Positions 1 through 5,956 of a stretch of 6,328 nt of DNA are shown here, piece after piece; the stretch's first letter is position 1; every line of letters begins with the position of its first letter. Location of the stretch: NCBI GenBank assembly GCA_041483175.1, contig JBGPFD010000200.1, positions 1 through 6,328 of the forward strand, written 5' to 3'. Source of the DNA: Gp7-AA10 sp041483175. GTDB taxonomy: Bacteria > Acidobacteriota > Thermoanaerobaculia > Gp7-AA8. The position numbers and the translations under genes were made by a program. Below the pieces are notes generated by a model that did not search any database, had not been told where the DNA came from, and saw only the letters and a list, made by a program, of their open reading frames with translations.

Positions 1-199
1 GCCGGCTCTTAGCCGGCGCCGAGCCGACTGAGAGTCGGCTCTACGTTTTTCGTCCGTGCCGAACGTAGCGCGCCGGCTCTTAGCCGGCGCCGAGCCGACT
101 GAGAGTCGGCTCTACGTTTTCCCCCGTGCCGAATGTAGCGCCGGCTCTTAGCCGGCGCCGAGCCGACTGAGTCGGCTCTACGTTTTTTTGTCCGTGCCG
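1..199. repeat. Three tandem copies of a REP/BIME-like double-hairpin repeat
   Basis: Units begin at 1, 72 and 140 (71, 68 and about 69 bp). Each holds hairpin A (GCCGGCT-CTT-AGCCGGC; 1-17, 72-88, 140-156) and hairpin B (GAGCCGACT-GAG-AGTCGGCTC; 21-41, 92-112, and a shortened form at 160-178). They are followed by a run of 4 to 7 T and a conserved CCGTGCCGAAYGTAGCG linker. AACGTAG (62-68) or AATGTAG (132-138) before hairpin A pairs with CTACGTT after hairpin B, so a full unit can form a three-way junction. The reverse complement of hairpin B differs from hairpin A at only three of 17 positions, and two of those three are a compensatory pair. This resembles paired REP elements (BIMEs) known in other bacteria. 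Whether it is dispersed in this genome cannot be seen here. The array may continue to the left, because the window starts inside a unit. Confidence 0.85.
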
Positions 200-220
200 A
201 ACGTAGCGCCGGTGAACGGC
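200..220. repeat. Decayed left end of a fourth repeat unit
   Basis: After the third copy the outer-stem and hairpin-A start (ACGTAGCGCCGG, 201-212) recurs. The sequence then diverges from the repeat. What remains can still form a small GCCG-GTGAA-CGGC stem (208-220), but hairpin B and the T run are missing. It reads as the truncated right boundary of the array. Confidence 0.5.
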
Positions 221-263
221 TGGAGCGGGCTTTCTGCGCCACCGAGAGCTGAAACCTGCGATA

Positions 264-269
264 TATGAT
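264..269 (+). promoter_or_regulatory. Possible -10 hexamer TATGAT before the acr3 gene
   Basis: TATGAT matches the TANNNT form of a sigma-70 -10 box and lies in a locally AT-rich spot (ATATATGAT) within GC-rich DNA. It ends 6 nt before the GTG at 276 and 12 nt before the ATG at 282. No convincing -35 box is seen 16 to 18 bp upstream. A transcript from here would have no leader or a very short one. Confidence 0.3.
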
Positions 270-281
270 CGAGGCGTGGCA

Positions 282-1349
282 ATGAAGCAGATGAATGTCT
301 TTGAGCGCTACCTCTCGCTGTGGGTTGTGCTCTGCATGGTCGCCGGCGTGATCGCCGGCAAGCTTCTGCCCGGAGCCGTTCACGCGCTACAGCAGCTCGA
401 ATTCGGCACTGACACGCACATCAACGTTCCGATCGCAGTGCTGATCTGGCTGATGATCTATCCGATGATGTTGAAGATCGACTTCGCGTCGATCCTGCGC
501 GCCGGGCAGCGGCCGAAGGGCCTGCTCATTACGCTCGTCGTGAACTGGCTGGTCAAACCGTTCTCCATGGCGCTCCTGGGGTGGCTGTTTTTCCGGCATC
601 TTTTCCTGCCGCTCATCGGGCAGGAACTGGCCGGCCAGTACATCGCGGGCGTCATCATCCTCGCAGCAGCGCCGTGCACGGCGATGGTGTTCGTCTGGTC
701 GTATCTCTCCGATGGCGATCCGGGCTACACGCTGGTGCAGGTTTCGGTGAACGATCTGATCATGCTCGTGGCCTTCGCCCCGATTGTGAAATTCCTCATC
801 TCGGGGGCCGCGGGACTGGAAGTGCCGTTCCGGGTGCTGCTGTATTCCGTGATGATCTTCGTGGTCATTCCGCTGGCCCTCGGGGCAGTCAGCCGGGCGC
901 TGCTCATACGGCGCAAAGGGTCCCAGTGGTTCGAGATCTTCATGGCCAGGTTCCATCCGGTCACGGTGCTTGCGCTTCTGGCGACGCTCGTCCTGATCTT
1001 CGCGTTTCAGGCGGAGAACATCACCACGCGCTGGTTCCACGTGCTCCTGATTGCCATTCCGATTCTCATCCAGGTGTATTTCAACTCGTCGCTGACGTAT
1101 GGCCTGATGAAGATCTTCCGCGTGCCGTACGCTGTGGCCGCGCCGGGGGCGCTGATCGGCGCGTCGAATTTCTTCGAACTGGCGGTGGCGACGGCGATCG
1201 CGCTCTACGGACCGGGATCCGGCGCCGCGCTGGCTACTGTCGTCGGCGTGCTCGTCGAAGTGCCGGTGATGCTCTCGGTCTGCCGGATGTGCATCTCCAC
1301 GCGCACCTGGTTCGACTCCCGTCGAGTGTGGGGACCGGCCCCACTTTGA
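282..1349 (+). CDS. arsB: Acr3-family arsenite efflux permease
   Basis: This is an inner-membrane arsenite/proton antiporter of the Acr3 (ACR3, BASS-related) family, often annotated ArsB, and is about 355 residues long as expected. Hydrophobic segments consistent with about ten helices fill the protein. Family signatures are present: APCTAMVFVWSYLSDGDP, with the conserved cysteine encoded at 675-677; VNDLIMLVAFAPI; GASNFFELAVA; and GAALATVVGVLVEVPVM, with the conserved glutamate at 1257-1259. The Cys and Glu are the residues implicated in arsenite binding and transport in characterised Acr3 proteins. The ATG at 282 is chosen because GAGG (271-274) lies 7 nt upstream; GTG 276 and ATG 291 are in-frame alternatives. 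The C-terminus runs past the usual RTRxWF end by about ten residues (DSRRVWGPAPL), encoded over a hairpin. No arsR, arsC or arsM is visible on either side. Confidence 0.95.
   Translation: MKQMNVFERYLSLWVVLCMVAGVIAGKLLPGAVHALQQLEFGTDTHINVPIAVLIWLMIYPMMLKIDFASILRAGQRPKGLLITLVVNWLVKPFSMALLGWLFFRHLFLPLIGQELAGQYIAGVIILAAAPCTAMVFVWSYLSDGDPGYTLVQVSVNDLIMLVAFAPIVKFLISGAAGLEVPFRVLLYSVMIFVVIPLALGAVSRALLIRRKGSQWFEIFMARFHPVTVLALLATLVLIFAFQAENITTRWFHVLLIAIPILIQVYFNSSLTYGLMKIFRVPYAVAAPGALIGASNFFELAVATAIALYGPGSGAALATVVGVLVEVPVMLSVCRMCISTRTWFDSRRVWGPAPL
1328..1347 (+). terminator. Weak terminator-like hairpin over the acr3 3' end
   Basis: GTGGGG (1328-1333) pairs perfectly with CCCCAC (1339-1344) around a 5-nt loop, and is followed by only TTT before the TGA stop at 1347-1349. 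The stem lies inside the coding sequence of the extra C-terminal tail. The short T run makes efficient intrinsic termination doubtful, so some transcription could continue into the TPM genes. Confidence 0.35.
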
Positions 1350-1455
1350 CGATGACGTCGGTGGCGTTGTCGAGCGTAGCGATTGAGGGCGTTGGGGCCG
1401 ATTGCTTCGCATCGTGATTCGAGCGACAATTCGATCTCCCCATTCAACGCATGTC

Positions 1456-1890
1456 ATGCGGCGCCATGCGCTCCTCTCGCGTGCCGAGATCGACCGGATC
1501 GAGGCCAAGATCGCGTCGGCAGAGCGGCTGACTTCGGCGGAGATCCGCATCGTGCTCACGCGCTCGAGCTGGCTCGGCATTAAGGCCAAAGCCCGACAGC
1601 TCTTCCGGAAACATGGGCTCCATAAAACCGCGGAGCGCAATGCCGTTCTGGTTCTCGTCGATACTCGAAGCCGCGAGGTCCTCGTTTACGGCGATGAAGG
1701 AGTCGACAGCCGCGTCGATCAGGAGTTCTGGAACGACGTCCGCGATGGGATGGTCGACGAGTTCCGCCAGGGGAGGCTCGCCGTCGGGCTTTCGACCGGC
1801 ATTCGAATGATCGGAGAAAAGCTTTCGCGGCTCTTCCCGCCGAAGCCCGATGACGTGGACGAAATTCCGAATGCTCTCATCTTCGACTAG
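1456..1890 (+). CDS. Small soluble TPM-domain protein
   Basis: This 144-residue protein is a stand-alone TPM (TLP18.3/Psb32/MOLO-1) domain with no signal peptide or membrane segment, so it is probably cytoplasmic. Visible family features are the N-terminal helix and strand LSRAEIDRIEAKIASAE...TSAEIRIVLTRS, the core strand RNAVLVLVDTRSREVLVYGD followed by G-V-D, the helix FWNDVRDGMVDEFRQGRL, then GLSTGIRMIGEKL, and an acidic C-terminus DDVDEIPNALIFD that corresponds to the NxLPDE-type end of the family. The ATG at 1456 is chosen because the homology starts just after it. TTG 1402 and GTG 1414 are longer in-frame options, and no start has a clear Shine-Dalgarno. In many bacteria this short form sits beside lemA and a YgcG-like TPM gene; here the latter follows with an overlap. 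The biochemical role is unknown; acid phosphatase activity is reported for some plant TPM proteins. Confidence 0.85.
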   Translation: MRRHALLSRAEIDRIEAKIASAERLTSAEIRIVLTRSSWLGIKAKARQLFRKHGLHKTAERNAVLVLVDTRSREVLVYGDEGVDSRVDQEFWNDVRDGMVDEFRQGRLAVGLSTGIRMIGEKLSRLFPPKPDDVDEIPNALIFD

Positions 1891-2656
1891 ACGTCGCCGC
1901 CTCTTGTTTTTCCTCTTCGCGGCCTTCGTCGCCGGCAGCGTTGTCGCCACGGACTACGCGCCGTACCCGACGCCCGGTGCTGGATACGTCACGGACGCCG
2001 CGGGCGTATTGAGCCACGGGGAGGAGGAGCGAATCGAGCATTGGCTGCGAAGCGTCGAAGAACGCAGCGGAACGGAAATCATCGTCGTCACTATTCATTC
2101 CATCAGTGACTATCCCGGGACGGAGAACAGCTCGATCGAGTCCTTTGCGACCGGCCTGTTCAATCGATGGGGCATCGGGAATCGCCCGAGGAATGACGGG
2201 ATCCTGCTGCTCGTCGCCGTCAGCGATCGAAAGGCGAGGATTGAACTCGGAGCCGGGTACGGCAAATCCCGCGATGGCGATTCCGCCAGGATCATGCGGG
2301 AGGTGATCGTCCCCCGGTTCCGCAAGGGCGATATCGCGGGCGGCATCACGCGTGGTGTCAAGGCGATCGTCAATGAGTTTACGACCGTCAGAATCGGTGT
2401 CCCGTGGCCGCTGATCCTGGTTCCCGCCGCCGCGGTCGTCTTTCTGCTGATCGGCGTGAGTCTCATCAGAAACGGGAGGCGCGGGTGGGGCTGGGTATTC
2501 ATCGGCCTGGCGTTGCTGCTGCTGGTCGTCACCCTCTACGTGTTTCTCTGGCTTGCGCGGCAGCGAAGCGGAGACTCGGGCGGGTGGGCAGCAGGCGGCG
2601 TTGGAGGCTTCGGCGGCGGCTTTTCCGGCGGGGGAGGAGCCACAGGATCATGGTGA
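1871..2656 (+). CDS. YgcG-like TPM-domain membrane protein
   Basis: This exported, membrane-anchored TPM protein has about 261 residues. From the N-terminus it has an Arg-rich n-region (TRRRR), a hydrophobic signal segment (LLFFLFAAFVAGSVVA), the family entry motif GYVTDAAGVLSHGEEERIE, a TPM core (GTEIIVVTIHSI, FNRWGIGNRPRNDGILLLVA, RKARIELGAGYG), two hydrophobic helices (PLILVPAAAVVFLLIGVSLI and WVFIGLALLLLVVTLYVFLWLA), and a Gly-rich tail ending GGGFSGGGGATGSW, which is the hallmark YgcG-type terminus. The TPM domain should face the periplasm. ATG 1871 is preferred (GGACGA lies 8 nt upstream, and the gene overlaps the previous one by 20 nt). ATG 1850 is also possible and only adds MTWTKFR. 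Overlaps at both ends imply translational coupling in one operon. No LemA gene is seen beside it. The function is not established. Confidence 0.92.
   Translation: MLSSSTRRRRLLFFLFAAFVAGSVVATDYAPYPTPGAGYVTDAAGVLSHGEEERIEHWLRSVEERSGTEIIVVTIHSISDYPGTENSSIESFATGLFNRWGIGNRPRNDGILLLVAVSDRKARIELGAGYGKSRDGDSARIMREVIVPRFRKGDIAGGITRGVKAIVNEFTTVRIGVPWPLILVPAAAVVFLLIGVSLIRNGRRGWGWVFIGLALLLLVVTLYVFLWLARQRSGDSGGWAAGGVGGFGGGFSGGGGATGSW
2631..2639 (+). promoter_or_regulatory. Ribosome binding site embedded in the Gly-rich tail codons
   Basis: GGGGAGGAG lies 10 nt before the ATG at 2650 and decides that start over the in-frame ATG at 2659. The same bases encode part of the GGGGA stretch of the YgcG-like tail, so this segment serves both as protein code and as a Shine-Dalgarno. 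Confidence 0.6.
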
Positions 2657-3204
2657 CCATGGAATGCCCGAATTGCCACGTCGCTCTCGAAGTGAAACGA
2701 ATTCGCGATCGCCAGACCGACGTCGATCTCTGTCCGAAATGCGGGGGCGTCTGGTTCGATGACGGGGAGATCGCGCAGGTCATCGGAGCCATCGCGGTGG
2801 CCCATCTTGCCGTTCCGCCCGGCGCAGTCACGAAAGAGAACATGTTGTGCCCGCGCTGCCGCAAGCCTCTCGCCCTTTTTTCGTATCCCGGAACGATGTC
2901 AGTCGTCGAAGCCTGCAGGGACTGCAAGGGTGTCTGGCTCGAGGCCGGCGAGATCCAGGAAATCGCCAGAGCTCGACGCGAGCGGACGATGCGCTGCCCG
3001 AGCTGTGGTCAGGAGCAACCCGCCGCCGAAACCTGCGCGAAATGCGGAATCATCATCCGGAAGTTCGCCCGCCCTTCCACTGATGCGCGACCGCCCCTGC
3101 GCGATTCGCCCCCCGCCGAGATCCCTGGAGTCAAGGGAACGCTCATCCGCTTCATCGATTCGAATCTCCAGTCGATCTGGAACGCGATCAAGCCGGCGCG
3201 ATGA
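2650..3204 (+). CDS. Triple zinc-ribbon protein (two zf-TFIIB domains plus a C-terminal ribbon)
   Basis: This 184-residue soluble protein has three Cys4 zinc-binding modules. The first two are zf-TFIIB-type: CPNC (C6, C9) with CPKCGGVWFDDGEI (C28, C31), and CPRC (C67, C70) with CRDCKGVWLEAGEI (C89, C92). Both carry the diagnostic G-V-W-[FL]-x-x-G-E-I. The third is a shorter ribbon, CPSCGQEQPAAETCAKCG (C116, C119, C129, C132). A Pro/Arg-rich linker and a C-terminal segment (GTLIRFIDSNLQSIWNAIKP) follow. The two zf-TFIIB halves look like an internal duplication. The start overlaps the previous stop by 7 nt (ATGGTGA). Zinc binding is well supported by the cysteines. The partner, whether nucleic acid or protein, is unknown; linkage with the TPM genes suggests a shared but undefined role rather than general transcription initiation. 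Confidence 0.88.
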   Translation: MVTMECPNCHVALEVKRIRDRQTDVDLCPKCGGVWFDDGEIAQVIGAIAVAHLAVPPGAVTKENMLCPRCRKPLALFSYPGTMSVVEACRDCKGVWLEAGEIQEIARARRERTMRCPSCGQEQPAAETCAKCGIIIRKFARPSTDARPPLRDSPPAEIPGVKGTLIRFIDSNLQSIWNAIKPAR

Positions 3205-3219
3205 CCTCACGGCGCCGGC
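3192..3219. terminator. GC-only hairpin between convergent genes
   Basis: GCCGGCGC (3192-3199) pairs perfectly with GCGCCGGC (3212-3219) around a 12-nt loop, which holds the TGA stop (3202-3204) of the zinc-ribbon gene. The minus-strand gene ends at 3224, so the stem lies just past that stop too and could serve both directions. Neither side has a T run, so this is not a textbook intrinsic terminator; it may act as a mRNA 3'-end stabiliser or transcription roadblock. Confidence 0.45.
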
Positions 3220-3223
3220 AGCG

Positions 3224-4642
3224 CTAACGAGAGGGCAGTGAGGCACTGATAATCTCGTCGAGCGTTGCCGCAACGTCGGAAGCGAGCGGGGGCGCGGCAG
3301 GCTTGTGCAGCATCCGCTCGACTTCGCGCTCCGCGCGCTCCTCTGCCCGCTTGCCGCCGGCCGCCTCCCAATCGCCGTAGCTCTCCCGGTCGATGACAGA
3401 AGAGACGAGCGACAGCTCGCGCCGCCAGTTCCGCAGCGTGTGCTCGTGCGAGAGAAACTCCGGCAGGCGCACGACCTCGGAGATCAGCGCGACGGCGTCA
3501 CTCTGGTCGGCTTCGATCCCGCGCAACGCGCGCAGCGCCATGCCGCACGCTTCGTGATCGAGGAGCAGCTTCTCCAGCGATTGCGTCAGCAGGAAGTCGA
3601 GCATGCCCGCGCCGGAGATCATGTTGATGCCCGCGAGCGCGCCGAAGAGCGCTCCCATCCCGCTTTCCAGACCGGCCTGATAGTCGATCGTCTTCGCGTC
3701 GGAGACGCAGAGATAGCCATGCGTCGGCAATCGCAGATGACGGCCGATCTGCGCGTATCCGGCGGCGAGCATCATCGTCTCCATCGCTCCCATCGGCGTC
3801 GTGCCGTAGCGCATATCGAAGGATGTTGGAGCGCCGCCGAAGATGAACGGCGCGCCGGTGCGCGCGATCTGATGGATCACCAGACCGGAAAGATTCTCGG
3901 CGCAGTGCTGTACGAGCGTATGCCGCAGCGTGACCGGCGATGTCGCGCCGGTCATGGGCATGGGGATCACCTGGGCGGGAATCCCGCTCCGCGCGCAATC
4001 GAGCAGCGCCTGGCAGGTGAGATCGGTCCACTTGAGCGGCGGGCTGACACAGCAGTCGAAAATCGCCAGCGGTTTCCGCGCCAGTTCTTCCTGGCCACCG
4101 CGAACCGCGGCGAGCATCGCGTGCATTGGCGCGAATCCGTCTTTGCGAAACGTGCCGGTGACGATGGGCTTGCGGCCGTGAAGCAGCGCGAGATAGAGCC
4201 GGTAACGATCTCCGGCCTCCGCCGGCACATCGGCGGGAACGAGCGCCGTCGACTGCGACGCGTAGTGTGGCAGTTGATCGACCAGGCGGACGAGATTGAT
4301 GACGTCGCTGGTGGTCGCAGCGCGTCGTCGTCGCGTCGAGGGATCGAGGATGTGAATGGCGGCGGAGCCGGGATCGAAGGCAACGGTCGAGCCGCCGACA
4401 TCGATCGCCGGCGAGCCGTCGCGATCGTAGAGGAGCACGTGCGACGGGACGGCCGCCAGAGCCGCGCGGACCAGCGCTTCCGGAATTCGAATCCGCGCCG
4501 CGTGCTCGATCGCTCCGGCCGCGAGCAGCATCCGCTTCGCTTCTGCGTTCTCGACGAGAACGCCAGTCGACTGGAGGACGCGGCAGGCCTCGTCGACGAT
4601 CCGTTCCACGTCGCTCTGTTCCAGCAGCTCGAGCGTGTGCAT
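3224..4642 (-). CDS. Trimethylamine methyltransferase (MttB) superfamily protein, non-pyrrolysine type
   Basis: The 472-residue protein matches the MttB family (PF06253) along its length: an N-terminal helical region with VLQSTGVLVEN, AFDPGSAAIHILDP, the TTSDVINLVRLVDQLPHY segment, the TIM-barrel core VSPPLKWTDLTCQALLDCA and IPAQVIPMPMTGATSPVTL, APFIFGGAPTSFDMRYG, and SDAKTIDYQAGLESG followed by GINMISGAGMLDF. True MttB enzymes read an internal UAG as pyrrolysine. Here no in-frame UAG occurs before the UAG stop, so this belongs with the non-Pyl homologues, some of which (MtgB, MtpB) demethylate glycine betaine or proline betaine by moving a methyl group to a corrinoid protein. The substrate cannot be read from the sequence. 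AAGGA (4649-4653) lies 6 nt before the ATG. The gene is 15 nt downstream of the halogenase-like gene and probably cotranscribed. No corrinoid-binding protein is adjacent. Confidence 0.9.
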   Translation of the reverse strand: MHTLELLEQSDVERIVDEACRVLQSTGVLVENAEAKRMLLAAGAIEHAARIRIPEALVRAALAAVPSHVLLYDRDGSPAIDVGGSTVAFDPGSAAIHILDPSTRRRRAATTSDVINLVRLVDQLPHYASQSTALVPADVPAEAGDRYRLYLALLHGRKPIVTGTFRKDGFAPMHAMLAAVRGGQEELARKPLAIFDCCVSPPLKWTDLTCQALLDCARSGIPAQVIPMPMTGATSPVTLRHTLVQHCAENLSGLVIHQIARTGAPFIFGGAPTSFDMRYGTTPMGAMETMMLAAGYAQIGRHLRLPTHGYLCVSDAKTIDYQAGLESGMGALFGALAGINMISGAGMLDFLLTQSLEKLLLDHEACGMALRALRGIEADQSDAVALISEVVRLPEFLSHEHTLRNWRRELSLVSSVIDRESYGDWEAAGGKRAEERAEREVERMLHKPAAPPLASDVAATLDEIISASLPSR

Positions 4643-4657
4643 CCTGCGTCCTTGGCG

Positions 4658-5938
4658 TCAGGGGTAGCCGGCCGTCGCGTCGCGGCGAAAACGACGGCGG
4701 GCGATGCTGATGCGCTTCTGAATACTCACGAAAGCGAAAAAGAGATGATGCAGTAGACGCGTGCCCAGACGGACATTCCAACGGCCGCTGAGCACCGTGA
4801 CGATCGCCCGGAACATCCGTTTTGGCGGATCTGGATCGAAGAAAAGATCGCGGAATTGCGGCGAGTAGAAGCCGATGACGAATCGGCGGAACGTTTCGTA
4901 CCGTTTTCGCTGGCGTTTCGAGAACGCGGCGAAGTTCCGCGCGGAAAATGTATTGCCTTTGACGGCGCGGTCGAGCTCCGCGGCCGCCTCGATCCCCGAC
5001 TCCAACGCCACCGACACGCCGGTGGAAAAGACCGGATCGAGAAACGATCCGGCGTCTCCGACCAGAATCCAGCGGTCGCCGGCGTACGTCGACGCGCTGT
5101 ACGAAAAATCCTTCTCCACGCGCACCGGCCATTCGCGCTGCGCGTTGCGCATCAGCTCGGCGACGATGGGCGTGTCGGCGATCGCCTGTTCGAGCCTCTC
5201 CTCATTCGACACGGCCGGCATCTGCAGCAGGAGATTCTTCGGGAGCACGACGCCGACACTCATCAGCTCCTTCGAGATCGGAATGAGCCAGAACCATCCG
5301 GCGTCGCTGCGAGCGACGATGCGGATGTCGTTCGGGCGGTGGCCCTCGAGCAGCGGCACGTTTCTGTAATGCGAGAAGATGGCGACATTGGCCAGGCGCG
5401 GCTCGTCGCTGCGCAGGTTGTATTTCCGGGCGATGAGCCCGGTCCGTCCCGTTGCATCGACGAGAGCGCGCACGCACACGCGGCCGGCGTGTCCTTCGCC
5501 CGGTGCAAAATCGACGATGGCCGCATCAGGCGTGAACTCGCAGCCGTTGACGCGATGCTCTTCGCGCACATCGACGCCCAGCGCGCGCGCGCGGTCCATG
5601 AGAATGCGATCGAATTCGGCACGAGGCACCTGATACGTCTGCGGTCTTCGCACTTCGGTCACGGTGGAGAAATCGACGCCGCGGCCGCTGAGCCCGTCGT
5701 GGGTGAGAAGCCGTGCCCCCCATTTTTCCGGGAAGCAGGCCGCTTCGATCTTCTCGGCCACGCCGAGGGCGGTGAAGGCCTCGTTGGTCGTGGAGAGGAG
5801 CGACTCGCCGATGTGAAACCGGGGAAACGCATCACGCTCGAACAGAACGACCGAATGTCCGCGCTGCGCGAGCGAGATTGCCGCCGAGGTTCCCGCCGGC
5901 CCGCCGCCGGCGACGGCGAAATCAAAGTCGTAGGTCAT
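4658..5938 (-). CDS. Flavin-dependent halogenase-like FAD oxidoreductase
   Basis: This 426-residue flavoprotein belongs to the FAD-dependent halogenase / geranylgeranyl-reductase-like group. Visible motifs are the FAD Rossmann fingerprint GGGPAG (11-16) with E34, GESLL (44-48), a lysine in the PEKWGARLL segment (K72), PRAEFDRIL (105-113), the DATG motif (161-164), WFWLIP (215-220), which fits the WxWxIP halogenase signature, and GDAGSFLDPVFSTGV (294-308), the second FAD motif. The C-terminal part (RYETFRRFVIGFYSPQFRDLFF and beyond) resembles the variable domain of phenol/carrier-protein halogenase-like proteins. ATG 5938 is chosen because the FAD fold starts right after it; ATG 5971 would add 11 residues, and neither has a strong Shine-Dalgarno. 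Activity as a true halogenase, hydroxylase or reductase is not proven. A flavin reductase would be needed for halogenation and none is in the window. Confidence 0.85.
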   Translation of the reverse strand: MTYDFDFAVAGGGPAGTSAAISLAQRGHSVVLFERDAFPRFHIGESLLSTTNEAFTALGVAEKIEAACFPEKWGARLLTHDGLSGRGVDFSTVTEVRRPQTYQVPRAEFDRILMDRARALGVDVREEHRVNGCEFTPDAAIVDFAPGEGHAGRVCVRALVDATGRTGLIARKYNLRSDEPRLANVAIFSHYRNVPLLEGHRPNDIRIVARSDAGWFWLIPISKELMSVGVVLPKNLLLQMPAVSNEERLEQAIADTPIVAELMRNAQREWPVRVEKDFSYSASTYAGDRWILVGDAGSFLDPVFSTGVSVALESGIEAAAELDRAVKGNTFSARNFAAFSKRQRKRYETFRRFVIGFYSPQFRDLFFDPDPPKRMFRAIVTVLSGRWNVRLGTRLLHHLFFAFVSIQKRISIARRRFRRDATAGYP

Positions 5939-5947
5939 GTGGTGGAA

Positions 5948-5953
5948 AGTATA
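5948..5953 (-). promoter_or_regulatory. Possible -10 hexamer TATACT for the halogenase/mttB operon
   Basis: On the minus strand TATACT ends 9 nt before the ATG at 5938, a spacing expected for a leaderless or near-leaderless transcript. No TTGACA-like -35 is visible at the right distance. If real, translation must start at 5938 rather than 5971. A GCCTCG/CGAGGC inverted repeat lies immediately upstream. Confidence 0.35.
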
Positions 5954-5956
5954 GTT

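Noticed and set aside
1..215. CRISPR array
   Set aside because: The repeats are almost contiguous, the linkers are conserved rather than unique, and each unit has two hairpins; there are no cas genes.
1234..1443. Minus-strand frame with a protein-like stretch (ATLDNATDVIVKVGPVPTL) around 1320-1400
   Set aside because: It overlaps the acr3 3' end and has no start signal or domain; too short and isolated to support a gene or a pseudogene.
387..1640. A 417-codon minus-strand open frame opposite acr3
   Set aside because: Its translation is His/Arg/Glu-rich with no domain, and it crosses both acr3 and the TPM gene, each supported by family motifs on the plus strand.
3224..3226. UAG at the end of the MttB homologue read as pyrrolysine
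   Set aside because: It lies after a full-length family match (472 aa), far from the internal position of pyrrolysine in MttB, and no extended homologous frame follows.
3305..4756. A 483-codon plus-strand open frame, longer than the gene opposite it
   Set aside because: It is antisense to the MttB homologue, has an Arg/His/Glu-rich low-complexity translation and no recognisable domain; it follows from GC-biased third positions of the real gene.
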